Part shown: in pieces, positions 34,026 to 43,652 of the stretch
Layout of the letters: every line of letters begins with the position of its first letter
Numbering within the stretch: position 1 is the stretch's first letter
Assembly (NCBI GenBank): GCA_009929215.1
Contig: SAAX01000016.1
Span: 1-45,799, forward strand
Direction of reading: 5' to 3'
Origin: Deltaproteobacteria bacterium
GTDB taxonomy: Bacteria > Desulfobacterota > Desulfovibrionia > Desulfovibrionales > Desulfovibrionaceae
DNA: 45,799 nt
Notes under the pieces: model-generated
Database searches by the model: none
Told to the model about the DNA's origin: nothing
Seen by the model: only the letters and a program-made list of their open reading frames with translations
Translations under genes and position numbers: made by a program

Positions 34026-35765
34026 TCAGGGCTGCATTTGCGTTTTTTGCAAATCTTTAGGAATCCACCACTTTTCAAAATTATACATAATACCCGCCAG
34101 GGCTGGCGCTATGCCCTGAAAGCGCCGTTGCACCACAGGCAGGGCATAGGGCACAAACAAAAAGCAGTAGGGCTGGTCGGCTTCAAAAATTTCTTGAATC
34201 CGATAATACAGGTCTGCCCTTTTTTTCTGGTCGGGCGTGGATTGGGCCAATTCAAGCAGCTTGTCCACTTCGGGGTTTCGATAGTGCGTAAAGTTCAGCC
34301 CGCCCTCAAAGGTCTGCGACGAATGCCAGACCGAGTAGAGGTCGGGGTCTTGCGGAATTGTCCAGCCCAGCAGCACTGCGTCAAAGCGCCCCTTGTTGAC
34401 AAATTCGCGTATAAAGGCCGCCCACTCCACAGTACGGATGCGCACGTCTATGCCGATTGCCTTGAGCTGCGACTGCATGACCGTGGCCGTGAGAATGCGC
34501 TGTTCGTTGCCCTGGTTGGTCAAAATGGTAAAGGCCAGGGGCAGGCCCTCACGGTCGAGCAGGCCATCGCCATTGTGATCGGCAAAACCCGCCTCTGCCA
34601 GCAGGGCGCGGGCAGTGGCAATATTCTGCGGCATGGGTTTGAGGTCGGGGTGATACGCCCACGAACCGGGCTTGAACGGCCCAAACGCCGGAACCCCCTG
34701 CCCCAGCAGCACACCGCTGATGATGCCCTCGCGGTCTATTGCCATGGAAATGGCACGCCGCACGCGCACATCCTTAAAGAAAGGGTGCTCCAGATTGAAA
34801 CCAAGAAAAATATACATATTGGCCAGATACCGAAACTTGTGAAAACGGTTCTGCCATTCGGGGCCAGAGGTTTGCCGCAGGTATTGCAGGGGCGAAAGAT
34901 CCATCACATCAAGCCTGCCCGCCCGCGTTTCCATAAACATGGTGGCGTTGTCGGGTATTATTCTGTACACCACCTCGCTGATGTGCGGCTTGCCCGCAAA
35001 ATAGGTGGGCGAAGCCTCAAACACCATGCGGCTGCCCGGCTCCCACGATTTGAGGCGGTACGGCCCGGCTCCCATAGGCTTGCGGGCAAAGGGCGTGGAA
35101 CGGATATTCTGCCCCTCAAGAATATGCCTGGGCAGGATGGGGTTCATCCAGGTTGAAACGGCGCGCGCAAAAAAGTGCTCGTACTGCACTTCAAAGGTGT
35201 AGCGGTCGATGACGCGCAGTTCCTTGATACGCAAAAAATCTTCGGCATAGGGGCTGCCGGTGGCCGGGTCTGCCGCCAGTTTGCAGGTAAAGGCCACGTC
35301 TTCGGCTGTCAGCTCCTGCCCGTCTTCCCACAAAATGCCCTTGCGCAGGGTAAAGCGCATGCGGCGGCCTTCGTCCTCCATGCTCCACGATTCTGCCGCC
35401 CAGGGCTCTGGCTGCAAATCCTTGTTGTAGCGCAGGGGTGCCACATACAATAGATCGGCTACCTCGTGCGAGGCAGAGTCGGAGGTGAGGTAGGGAATGA
35501 GGTTTGAAGCCTCGCCAATGGTGCCAAAAAATATACTTCCACCCTCGGCAGGAGGGCCCACCGGGGCTGCGGAATTTTGGGGCGCATCCACGGCTGATTC
35601 TTCAGGCAAGTCGCCAGCGCAAAGGGCCGAAAAATTCCCCAGTAGCATGCACACCGACAAAATAATGCAAAAAAAAGTTGTTTTTTTTGCGTAAAATACC
35701 CTGTCGCGGCAGTATGATATTGAGCCCAACATATTGATTGCGCGCTCAAAATTTATTTTTTTCAT
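34026..35765 (-). CDS. Peptide/nickel-type ABC solute-binding protein (orphan)
   Basis: 579 residues; periplasmic SBP_bac_5 family protein that binds oligopeptides or similar ligands. The signal peptide is long (hydrophobic core FFCIILSVCMLLGNFSALCA, about residues 31-50), which suggests the true start may be Met12 (35732); ATG 35765 has a weak GTGAG. Family motifs are GEASNLIPYLTSDSASHEVADLLY, PWAAESWSMEDEGRRMRFTLRKGILWEDGQELTAEDVAFT, GAGPYRLKSWEPGSRMVFEA and VRRAISMAIDREGI. No permease or ATPase genes are adjacent, so it is an orphan that must share a transporter elsewhere or have a sensing role. It is divergent from the SNF2 gene. Confidence 0.9.
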   Translation of the reverse strand: MKKINFERAINMLGSISYCRDRVFYAKKTTFFCIILSVCMLLGNFSALCAGDLPEESAVDAPQNSAAPVGPPAEGGSIFFGTIGEASNLIPYLTSDSASHEVADLLYVAPLRYNKDLQPEPWAAESWSMEDEGRRMRFTLRKGILWEDGQELTAEDVAFTCKLAADPATGSPYAEDFLRIKELRVIDRYTFEVQYEHFFARAVSTWMNPILPRHILEGQNIRSTPFARKPMGAGPYRLKSWEPGSRMVFEASPTYFAGKPHISEVVYRIIPDNATMFMETRAGRLDVMDLSPLQYLRQTSGPEWQNRFHKFRYLANMYIFLGFNLEHPFFKDVRVRRAISMAIDREGIISGVLLGQGVPAFGPFKPGSWAYHPDLKPMPQNIATARALLAEAGFADHNGDGLLDREGLPLAFTILTNQGNEQRILTATVMQSQLKAIGIDVRIRTVEWAAFIREFVNKGRFDAVLLGWTIPQDPDLYSVWHSSQTFEGGLNFTHYRNPEVDKLLELAQSTPDQKKRADLYYRIQEIFEADQPYCFLFVPYALPVVQRRFQGIAPALAGIMYNFEKWWIPKDLQKTQMQP

Positions 35766-35883
35766 AAAACTCACGCTTCATATTGCTTTCGCCCCCATAC
35801 CTGTGCTATTTATCGCAAACATCATAACATCGCTCCGTTTCTGGAATTATCCAGAAATTTCAACGGAGTATTTTGGGGAACCC

Positions 35884-38800
35884 ATGAGTCGATCTGAACA
35901 GAGCGTTGTACGCGAAATGTGCCAAACTTTCCTGCACGATAGCGTGCCGGAATACATTCGCGACGCCGCCTACTATATCCTGTCCGAAGGTGAGGTGCAA
36001 AAAATAAATATTCAGGAGGGCGAGACCTGGGACGTGCAGGGCGTTATCCAGGGCGATGACCTTCAGGTCTACACGCCAAGCCTGAGCTTCACCATTACGG
36101 ACCGCAGCACCCGCCATCAGTGCAACTGCTCTGACGCGTTCACTGGCATTTGTCGCCATGTGGCCGCTCTGGCATTACGCCTTGTGGAAGAACTGCGCAA
36201 GGAACAGGGCGACCCCGAAGAAACCCCGCCCCCCAGCACAGACTGGAAGCAGAGCTTCCGCAACTTCTTTTCTACCGACATGGAGCCCGAACCGGGCCGC
36301 CATTATCTCATATTTCGCTTTGAGCCGGAACAGGGCCGCCTGCTGGTTTCCTTTTTCCGTGGCCGACAAAACAAATCGGGCCTTTCAAGCGTGCACAACG
36401 AGGTAACGCTCGAGCAGATCATCCAGAACCCCGACTGGTGCGAATTTTCGCCCCAGTTGCCGCACGTTGCCCGCCAGATAGGCCAGCACCTTGATTATTA
36501 CGGCCACCGGGTTGAAATTCCGCAGGGTCTGACCTCGTGGTTTTTCTGGTCTGTGCGCAAGGAATATTACCTGCTGTGGAAGGATACAGACAAACCCTGC
36601 CGCATCGAAAGCACGCCCTTTGCCCTCAAGCTCAAGCCCATTCTTGACGACGCGGGTTTTCGATTTGAAGTACTGCTCAAGCGCGAGGGTCGCCCCCCCC
36701 TGCCCATACGCGCTGGCCGCACCAACCCCAGCGACCGCAACCAGCCCGAAAGCACCTCGCCAGAAGACGCGCCCATCACCTTTCATGGGCAAATGCCGCT
36801 GTGGGTGTGCTATCAGCACAATTTCTACCCGGTGCAGACAGGCCTGTACCCCTCGCTTGTGCGCAACCTCATTTACGAACGACCGGTTGTGCCGCACGAA
36901 GAAATTTCCGAATTTCTCGACCGTGTGTGGACGCGCCTGCCCGCCTCTGAACTGTACGAACCGCAACAGTTCCTCAAGCTCATGGAGCCGGTCTTCCAGC
37001 CCGCTACCTACAATCCCAAGCTCTTTCTTGATGAAGAAGGCAGCCTGCTGACACTGGAAATCGACAACATCTACGAAACCCGCCACGGCGAATTTACGCT
37101 CAACGGGCCCAACCCCGACTTCCAGACCGGCAGTTATTCATACGACGGGCAAACGTATCTGGTGCGCCGCCATCAGGACGAAGAAGCCCTGCTGATGAAC
37201 GAACTAAGCGGCATGGACTTTCAGGCCCGTTCAAGCAAGCTGTGGTTCCTTGAGCCGGAAGAAGCCATTGCCTTCCTGCTCGATTCGTACCCCAAGCTGA
37301 TTGAAACCTACCGCGTCTATGGCGAAAAAGCCCTCTCGCGCTACAAGGTGCGCACGGCTTCTTCCAACATCACGGCGCAGGTAGTGAGCAACGAAAAAGA
37401 AAAGTGGTTTTCGCTCGACATCAACGTGGAGTACGAAGGCCAAAGCCTGCCCCTGGAAAAAATATGGAAGGCATGGACACGCGGCAAACGCTATGTGCAG
37501 CTGAAAGACGGCTCGTACACCAGCCTGCCCGAGGAATGGCTTGAAAAGCTTTCGCACAAGCTCACGGCCCTTGGGCTCGACCCCTCCAAGCCCCCGCAGC
37601 AGAAATTCAAGCAGTTTGAAGCCCCGGTGCTCGACAGCCTGCTTGAAGACCTGCCCGGCGCGGCCACAGACTCGTTCTGGAACAACCTGCGCGAAAAAAT
37701 CCGCTCGTTCCGCGAGGTGCGGCCCATCGACCCGCCCAAGGCGCTCAACGCCAACCTGCGCAGTTATCAGGTTCAGGGCCTTTCGTACCTCAACTTCCTT
37801 TCGGAATACGGGTTTGGCGGTATTCTTGCCGACGAAATGGGCCTTGGCAAAACCGTGCAGACCCTGGCCTTTATCCAGCACATGATAGATGTGCACCACG
37901 ATGGGCCCAACCTTATTGTGGTTCCTACCTCGGTGCTGCCCAACTGGGAGCGCGAAGCAGAAAAGTTTGTGCCCGGCCTCAAGCGGCTGACCATTTACGG
38001 CACGCGCCGCGAGGGCATGTTCAAGCACATTTCAAGCTCAGACCTCATCATTACCACCTACGCGCTTTTGCGGCGCGACCTGGAGGAAATGGAGAAGTAC
38101 GAGTTCAACACCGTTATTCTTGACGAAGCCCAGAACATCAAGAACCCCAACACCATCACAGCCCGTGCAGTGCGCCGCATCAATGCCCGCATGCGCCTGT
38201 GCCTTTCGGGTACGCCAATCGAAAACAACCTTTTCGAGCTGTGGTCGCTGTTCGAGTTCCTCATGCCGGGCTTTTTGGGTTCGCAGCACGCCTTCCAGCG
38301 TGGCATTGTCAAACCCATCAAGGACGGCGATGCAGAAACTCTCGACTACCTGCGCACGCGCGTGCGCCCCTTTATTCTGCGGCGCACCAAGGCCGAGGTG
38401 GCCAAAGACCTGCCGCCCAAGGTGGAGAGCGTTACCTGCTGCGCGCTCGAAGAGGCACAGGCCGAACTGTACTCGGCCCTGGCCCGCAAGCTGCGCGCCC
38501 AGGTTCTGGCCGACGTGGACGAAAAAGGCCTTGCAAAAAGCCAGATGTCCATTCTCGATGCCCTGCTCAAGCTGCGCCAGATCTGCTGCCACCCGCGCCT
38601 GCTCAAGCTCGACATGCCGGGCTTTTCCAACAACCTGCCTTCGGGCAAGTTCGATGCCTTCAAAGATATGATTGTGGAAATTGTGGAAGGCGGCCACAAG
38701 GTGCTGGTGTTCTCGCAGTTTGTGCAGATGCTGCAAATCATCAAGCAGTGGCTGGAATTTTCGCAGATTCCCTTCTGCTACCTCGACGGCGCGAGCAAAG

Positions 38801-39147
38801 ACCGCTTCGATCAGGTGGACAAGTTCAACAATACACCCGAAATTCCCATCTTCCTTATCTCGCTCAAGGCTGGTGGCACAGGCCTCAACCTTACCTCGGC
38901 AGACTACGTTATCCACTACGACCCGTGGTGGAACCCGGCTGTGGAAAGTCAGGCCACCGACCGTACCCACCGCATCGGCCAGACGCGACAGGTCTTTTCG
39001 TACAAACTCATCTGCCAGAATACGGTGGAAGAAAAGATACTCAAGTTGCAGGAAGCCAAGCGTGGCGTGGCCGAGGCCATTATTCCCGGTCAGGACACCT
39101 GGAAATCGCTTACGCGCGAAGACCTGGAAATGCTCTTTGACGTGTAG
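35884..39147 (+). CDS. SWIM zinc-finger SNF2-family helicase/ATPase
   Basis: 1087 residues. Residues about 80-92 hold a SWIM zinc site, CNC...CRH (C80, C82, C90, H92). A long middle region follows (SNF2-associated). The SNF2 motor starts near 620, with motif I ILADEMGLGKTVQT (about 647-658), motif II VILDEAQ (D747), motif III LSGTPIENNLFELWSLFEFLMPG, and the C-lobe VLVFSQFVQ, LISLKAGGTGLNLTSADYVIHYDPWWNPAVESQATDRTHRIGQ. It is an ATP-driven DNA translocase, perhaps freeing stalled RNA polymerase or remodelling nucleoprotein, as for RapA/HepA relatives. ATG 35884 is preceded by GGGGAA. Earlier in-frame starts lie in the divergent promoter region. Confidence 0.93.
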   Translation: MSRSEQSVVREMCQTFLHDSVPEYIRDAAYYILSEGEVQKINIQEGETWDVQGVIQGDDLQVYTPSLSFTITDRSTRHQCNCSDAFTGICRHVAALALRLVEELRKEQGDPEETPPPSTDWKQSFRNFFSTDMEPEPGRHYLIFRFEPEQGRLLVSFFRGRQNKSGLSSVHNEVTLEQIIQNPDWCEFSPQLPHVARQIGQHLDYYGHRVEIPQGLTSWFFWSVRKEYYLLWKDTDKPCRIESTPFALKLKPILDDAGFRFEVLLKREGRPPLPIRAGRTNPSDRNQPESTSPEDAPITFHGQMPLWVCYQHNFYPVQTGLYPSLVRNLIYERPVVPHEEISEFLDRVWTRLPASELYEPQQFLKLMEPVFQPATYNPKLFLDEEGSLLTLEIDNIYETRHGEFTLNGPNPDFQTGSYSYDGQTYLVRRHQDEEALLMNELSGMDFQARSSKLWFLEPEEAIAFLLDSYPKLIETYRVYGEKALSRYKVRTASSNITAQVVSNEKEKWFSLDINVEYEGQSLPLEKIWKAWTRGKRYVQLKDGSYTSLPEEWLEKLSHKLTALGLDPSKPPQQKFKQFEAPVLDSLLEDLPGAATDSFWNNLREKIRSFREVRPIDPPKALNANLRSYQVQGLSYLNFLSEYGFGGILADEMGLGKTVQTLAFIQHMIDVHHDGPNLIVVPTSVLPNWEREAEKFVPGLKRLTIYGTRREGMFKHISSSDLIITTYALLRRDLEEMEKYEFNTVILDEAQNIKNPNTITARAVRRINARMRLCLSGTPIENNLFELWSLFEFLMPGFLGSQHAFQRGIVKPIKDGDAETLDYLRTRVRPFILRRTKAEVAKDLPPKVESVTCCALEEAQAELYSALARKLRAQVLADVDEKGLAKSQMSILDALLKLRQICCHPRLLKLDMPGFSNNLPSGKFDAFKDMIVEIVEGGHKVLVFSQFVQMLQIIKQWLEFSQIPFCYLDGASKDRFDQVDKFNNTPEIPIFLISLKAGGTGLNLTSADYVIHYDPWWNPAVESQATDRTHRIGQTRQVFSYKLICQNTVEEKILKLQEAKRGVAEAIIPGQDTWKSLTREDLEMLFDV

Positions 39148-39175
39148 CTTCCGCCATTCCGTGCAGTAATAAATG

Positions 39176-39205
39176 GCAGGGCCCTCTGGCGACAGGGGGC
39201 CCTGC
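39176..39205 (+). terminator. Terminator-like hairpin after the SNF2 gene
   Basis: GCAGGGCCC (39176-39184) pairs perfectly with GGGCCCTGC (39197-39205). Only TT follows, so termination strength is uncertain. Confidence 0.5.
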
Positions 39206-39233
39206 TTGCGTCTGGCGCACGAATCTGGGACGC

Positions 39234-39261
39234 AAAAAACCGCCCACGAGGGGCGGTTTTG
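39234..39261 (-). terminator. Intrinsic terminator of the GGDEF-like/TPR gene
   Basis: AAACCGCCC (minus 39260-39252) pairs with GGGCGGTTT (39246-39238), and the T-run on the minus strand continues for three more T before GCG. The hairpin faces the convergent SNF2 gene. Confidence 0.8.
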
Positions 39262-39293
39262 AAGCATCCAAAGCAGCTGAAAACAGATCAGGT

Positions 39294-41855
39294 CTACGAA
39301 AGCACGGCCTTGGCCTCGGCCACGCGGGCTTCTTCCTCCCGTCCAAGCTTGCGCAGGGCGCGAGCAAGGGCCTGCCACGCATCAGGCTTGTCATGCAGAC
39401 CAGCGCTTTTGCGGGCAAGCAATTCAGCCATGGCGGGGTCTTCGTTGCTGTCCAGATAGATATTGGCCAGCATGAGCATGGAGGCCGCATCCTGCGGGTT
39501 GCGCACAAGGGCCTCGTGCAGCAGCTCGCGGGCCTCGCTGCCCTTGCGCTGGCGCACGGCCACGCGCGCAAGATGCCTGCGGGCAAGGCTGGGCGCGCCA
39601 GGACGCGCATCCTCAAGGGCGGCTGCTTTTTCATAAAAACGGCGGGCCTCGGCCCTTCTGCCGCCCTGTTCGCACAGCTGCCCAAGCCTGATGTGGGCAA
39701 ACTGGTGTTCGGGCGAAACTTTCACGCACTGGCGGTAATACTGGGCCGCAGCGCGCTTTTCGCCAAGCCCCTGACAGACCGTGCCCAGATTGTAATAAAT
39801 CTGCTCGGCCAGGGCGGTATCTGGCCCGTGGCGCAGGGCTTCCATAAAGTGCCGCCGCGCCTCGTGCTGCCGCCCCAGTGCCGCCATGCACACGCCCAGC
39901 GAATTCCAGGCCATGGCATTGGCCTCGTCGGCCAGCAGGGCAAGCTTGTATTCCTCCACCGCGCCAAAAACATCGCCCAGGCTGTAGCGCCGGTCGGCGC
40001 TGATGTTGAGCGCCAGCGAATTGCACACGCCCACCTTGGGGTCGGGCAGCAGCAGGGCGTATTCCAGCGCCTTGAGGGCACATTCGGGCATTTCTGCGCG
40101 GTTGTACTGCAAAAAGGGATAGCCCGCGATGCCAGCGGCAGCCTTAAAACCACGGCTGTTCAGCTCGCTGCACACTTCCTGATACAGGGGCACAAGGGTT
40201 TGGGCGTCCACATCGGGATGAAAAAACACCAGGCTGTTGCTGCCATAGCGGCCAGCCAGAGGTTCGGGCAAATGTTGGGGCAAGGCTTGTGACTGCCCGG
40301 CCACTGCGCCTTCTGTCTGCCCCCCCTGCGCCTTTTGCTGGGCTGTATTCTGGGCTGTACGCCAGATGCCCAGCGCAGCTTCCACAATGCCTTGCAGGCT
40401 GGTGACATCATGCACCGCATCCTGTGGGGCTGCGCTCTGTGATCCCGCTGCAACAGCAGCCTCGGCAGTGCCCGGCTCTAACCGCAACAAACACAGGGCA
40501 AAGCGGCTGCGTCTTTCGGCCTCTGCGCCAAAGCGGTTCAAAAAGTCGCCGTGGCCGCACAGGCCGCCAGCGCATTCAGGCTGTGGCTGTGTCTTGGCAA
40601 CAGCGGCCTTGTCGGCCCGGCCCCGAGATCTGGCCGTTACGGGCTTGCGCCCGCCGGAAAAATCCTGTTCGTCAAGGTCGGGGCTCAGCACCGGGGTTTC
40701 ACCAAGCAGGGTGAGTCTGTCGCCCACTTCTGGCTGGCAGGTCACATCCTCAAGATGCAGGGCTTCGGCCACAGAATCCGTATCGCGCGTGTGCAGCAGC
40801 ACCAGCTCGCCCTTGTAACGTGCCGCACCGCTCTCGGCCACGCCCCACAGGGCAAAACGCATGCCCTCGCGAGCCTTGGCCTGACGCCCTAGGCTCAGGC
40901 GCAAGCGCCCCAGCGGCAGGGCTTCCAGCACCATGCCGCCCTCTTGCAGTATACGCGCAAAGGGCATGATACGGCTTTCCACGGCATCCGCGCCTTCCGC
41001 CTCCTGCCCTGCCACGTTGGCAGCCAGACGTGCGCGGTCCATGCACAGGCGCGCCTGATCGTACATGGCAAGGGGCAGCTCGGTGCCGCGCATATCCTGC
41101 GGATACAGCGCGTGCCCGGCGCACAGCCGGGGCCGTACAACCTTGGTCATTACGGGGTAGGGCATGCGCACCGCTTCCATGCGCGAAAGGGCAGCGCGCG
41201 CCAGCTTGTGGCACGCGCCACGCCCGCTGGCGGGAAACAGCAGGGCTATCTCCCAGCGGCCAACGCGTGCGGCCAGCACGTCTGAGGGCAGCGCTTCGCG
41301 GCAGGCATCAGCCAGAGCTTTAAAATATCCTTCTGCAAAGGCATGGCCGCCGCGACGCACTACAGAATCGCCGTTGGCAAGCCGCAGCAGCACAAGGCCC
41401 ATGCACAGCCAGTGCAAGGGGGCGGGGCCGCTTTCTTCTGCGCCGGGTTCTTCTAGATAGGCCCGCAGCCGTTCGGCGGCGTCTTCCATGTGGGCAAACA
41501 GCGCCTGCTCTGTGGCAAGACCTGTGACGGAATCGGTACGCATGGCCTTGGCCCTGGCCAGGTTTTCCAGCCCAAGGGCAACAATGGCGGGCAAAAATGG
41601 CAACAGGGGCCGCGCCTCTCGCGCCTTTACTCCATGCAACATAAATACGCCCAGAAACTGGTTTTCCCACCGCAAAGGCAGCAGCAGCCGGCGCTCGCGC
41701 GTCAGTAGCTGCGGCTCATCGGGCGCACGGCCAGTGGGAAAGTACAGGGCGTGCCCTGAAAAAGACAAAAATGAAGACAGTTGTTCACACAACAGACCTT
41801 CCATTGCCATGAGGTCTTCACGCGCAAGATCGAGCGGCGGGCAGTTTTTTTGCAT
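39294..41855 (-). CDS. Double degenerate GGDEF and TPR protein
   Basis: 853 residues, cytoplasmic. Residues about 15-100 look like a GAF-type sensing region. DSVTGLATEQAL (about 108) begins a GGDEF-like domain, but the active loop reads GRWEI (199-203), not GGDEF. A second similar domain around 440-620 reads GSNSL (about 538-542) and ends with AGIAGYPF and ALKALEYALLLPD, a typical GGDEF tail. Neither can make c-di-GMP. From about 625 to the end are five or more TPR units (AMAWNSLGVCMAALGRQHEARRHFMEAL, IYYNLGTVCQGLGEKRAAAQYYRQCV). It is probably a protein-binding scaffold that may sense a nucleotide. ATG 41855 is chosen; GTG 41876 is possible. A terminator follows. Confidence 0.85.
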   Translation of the reverse strand: MQKNCPPLDLAREDLMAMEGLLCEQLSSFLSFSGHALYFPTGRAPDEPQLLTRERRLLLPLRWENQFLGVFMLHGVKAREARPLLPFLPAIVALGLENLARAKAMRTDSVTGLATEQALFAHMEDAAERLRAYLEEPGAEESGPAPLHWLCMGLVLLRLANGDSVVRRGGHAFAEGYFKALADACREALPSDVLAARVGRWEIALLFPASGRGACHKLARAALSRMEAVRMPYPVMTKVVRPRLCAGHALYPQDMRGTELPLAMYDQARLCMDRARLAANVAGQEAEGADAVESRIMPFARILQEGGMVLEALPLGRLRLSLGRQAKAREGMRFALWGVAESGAARYKGELVLLHTRDTDSVAEALHLEDVTCQPEVGDRLTLLGETPVLSPDLDEQDFSGGRKPVTARSRGRADKAAVAKTQPQPECAGGLCGHGDFLNRFGAEAERRSRFALCLLRLEPGTAEAAVAAGSQSAAPQDAVHDVTSLQGIVEAALGIWRTAQNTAQQKAQGGQTEGAVAGQSQALPQHLPEPLAGRYGSNSLVFFHPDVDAQTLVPLYQEVCSELNSRGFKAAAGIAGYPFLQYNRAEMPECALKALEYALLLPDPKVGVCNSLALNISADRRYSLGDVFGAVEEYKLALLADEANAMAWNSLGVCMAALGRQHEARRHFMEALRHGPDTALAEQIYYNLGTVCQGLGEKRAAAQYYRQCVKVSPEHQFAHIRLGQLCEQGGRRAEARRFYEKAAALEDARPGAPSLARRHLARVAVRQRKGSEARELLHEALVRNPQDAASMLMLANIYLDSNEDPAMAELLARKSAGLHDKPDAWQALARALRKLGREEEARVAEAKAVLS

Positions 41856-41861
41856 CTTTAA

Positions 41862-41890
41862 ATTATAGTTTGGCACGCGCCGCTTGTCTA
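41862..41890 (-). promoter_or_regulatory. Promoter seven bases before an ATG, possible leaderless start
   Basis: On the minus strand TAGACA (41885-41890), 17 bases, then perfect TATAAT (41862-41867). Transcription would begin at about the ATG at 41855, so the mRNA may have no leader or ribosome site. Confidence 0.55.
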
Positions 41891-42177
41891 GAAAATTTCA
41901 AGACTACACATCCAGCTTTATTGCAAAGCCCGAATAGCCACAAGATACCACGGGCCGTGGGTGCCCCAGGCGCAGGGGACATGGCGAGCCCAGCTTGATT
42001 TTGCCCTCCTGTCCGGCTATCGGTCTTCAGGAAGGGCAAAAAAATTTGCCGCCAAGCCGTTACAACGCTGTCACATGCTTGCCTGAAAAAAACATCCACG
42101 ATAGACTGTCCAAAGTCGAAATTAGTGCATGCAACCACACATTGCGCGCCTTGTATCGACAAACTAAAGGAATATTT

Positions 42178-42804
42178 ATGCCTGTTGCCACTTTTCCTCT
42201 CGGCCCCTTGCAGACCAACAGCTACCTTATCCACAGCGGCAAACAGGCCGTTGCCGTGGATGTGGGCGGCGAACCGGAACCCATGCTGGAATACCTGACC
42301 ACGCACGGGCTTACGCTGGCGGCCATCTGCATAACCCACCGACACTTTGACCATGTGTACGGCGTGGCAGAACTGCAAAAAGCAACAAGTGCCCCCGTGT
42401 ACATCAGCTCCGACGACGACTGCCTTGAAGGCACAGAATCGGCACAGGGCGGTCTGTGGGGGTTCCCCTCGGTTTCTGCCTATACAGCCCAGCCCATTGC
42501 CCTGGGCAAAACCACGTTTGGCGGCATGGACTGTGAGGTACTGGCCACACCTGGGCACACCCCGGGGGGTGTTTCGCTCTTTTTCCCGGCAGAAAACCTG
42601 GTCTTTACGGGCGATGCCCTGTTTTACCGTTCCATTGGGCGCACGGATTTTCCCGGTGGCGACCACGAGGGGCTGTTGCGCTCGGTTTCGCAGGTGCTCT
42701 TTGCCCTGCCCGAAGACACTGTTGTGTATCCCGGCCACGGGCCATCTACCACCATTGGCGACGAGAAAAAAAGTAACCCTTTTTGCGGTGAATTTACTCT
42801 ATGA
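42178..42804 (+). CDS. Metallo-beta-lactamase-fold hydrolase, glyoxalase II type
   Basis: 208 residues. Zinc ligands in order: H54, H56, D58 and H59 in THRHFDH, His in PGHTPGG, Asp in FTGDALF, His in YPGHGPS. It starts MPVATFPLGPLQTNSYLI, common in small glyoxalase II-like hydrolases that split thioesters such as S-lactoylglutathione; these bacteria usually lack glutathione, so another thioester is likely. AAAGGA lies before ATG 42178. The stop overlaps the start of the next gene by four bases (ATGA), so it is coupled with the flavoprotein gene and the two may act in one pathway. Confidence 0.92.
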   Translation: MPVATFPLGPLQTNSYLIHSGKQAVAVDVGGEPEPMLEYLTTHGLTLAAICITHRHFDHVYGVAELQKATSAPVYISSDDDCLEGTESAQGGLWGFPSVSAYTAQPIALGKTTFGGMDCEVLATPGHTPGGVSLFFPAENLVFTGDALFYRSIGRTDFPGGDHEGLLRSVSQVLFALPEDTVVYPGHGPSTTIGDEKKSNPFCGEFTL

Positions 42805-43523
42805 GCAAAACCCTGGTGCTTCAGTGCAGCCCCCACGTGGGCGGCGTGTCCGACTCTGTGGCCGACCTTTTTGCAAAAGGCATGGCTGAAGCAGGCGCTG
42901 ACCTGCGCACTGTAGCCCTGCGTGATTATGCCATTGCGCCCTGCACGGGCTGCGGAGCCTGTTTCAGGCCACCGAACAACTGTGTTCTGGCCGGGAGACC
43001 CCTTCCCGGCCAGAAAGGCGATTGCCCGGTGCTGGATCAGGCCGAGGAAGTTTTTCAGCTTATTGCCGAAGCACAGCTGATCATGATCTCGTCCCCCATC
43101 TATTTTTATTTTCTGCCAGCGCACTTCAAGGCGCTTATCGACAGAACCCAGCGCTTCTGGGCCCTGCAGGGTGGCGAAGATCGGATTCCCATGCCGCTCT
43201 CGCGCGCAAAGCCCGTGCTTGTGGCCATGACCGCCGGCAGAAAGCGCGGCAACCTGCTGTTTTCGGGATCGCTGCTCTCACTCAAGTATTTTCTGGCCCC
43301 GCTTGATGCGACCATTCGCGAAACACGCCTGCTGCGCGGCCTTGAATCACTCAAGGATCTTCACGAACGCCCCGCAGTCATGGCGGCTCTGCACGCCTGG
43401 GGGCATGACTGGGGGCACAGGCTTGCTGCAGAAAATGCTGCGGCAAACTCCCTGGAATCACCCATTTACGGCCTGCCTACGGCCATTTCTGCAACACTGA
43501 CTTCTGAAAACGCCAAGCCCTGA
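42801..43523 (+). CDS. Iron-sulfur flavoprotein, NADPH-dependent FMN reductase family
   Basis: 240 residues. Flavodoxin-like fold: VLQCSPHVGGVSDSVADLFAKGM binds the FMN phosphate and SSPIYFYFLPAHFKALIDR is the family loop after the fourth strand. A Cys cluster, CTGCGACFRPPNNC then GDC, matches the [4Fe-4S]-type site of iron-sulfur flavoproteins (C48, C51, C54 and C61, with a further Cys near residue 75). It reduces or carries electrons for an unknown partner. The start overlaps the hydrolase stop (ATGA). The C-terminal 80 residues are helical and not typical of the core family. The operon appears to be just these two genes. Confidence 0.88.
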   Translation: MSKTLVLQCSPHVGGVSDSVADLFAKGMAEAGADLRTVALRDYAIAPCTGCGACFRPPNNCVLAGRPLPGQKGDCPVLDQAEEVFQLIAEAQLIMISSPIYFYFLPAHFKALIDRTQRFWALQGGEDRIPMPLSRAKPVLVAMTAGRKRGNLLFSGSLLSLKYFLAPLDATIRETRLLRGLESLKDLHERPAVMAALHAWGHDWGHRLAAENAAANSLESPIYGLPTAISATLTSENAKP

Positions 43524-43652
43524 CCAGCCCAACAAACTGCCTCGGCGGATGTATGCGCACTGCCAAACATCCCCGGCATGCCAGCCCCTGGCATAACATA
43601 AATATGCAGGGCGAACTTGCCACAGGCAGTATGTTCGCCATACTACTACTGC

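Noticed and set aside
42178-43523. Split FprA-like oxidase (metallo-hydrolase plus flavodoxin)
   Set aside because: The hydrolase has the zinc motif HxHxDH of glyoxalase II enzymes rather than the diiron HxExDH of FprA, and the flavoprotein is of the iron-sulfur reductase type.
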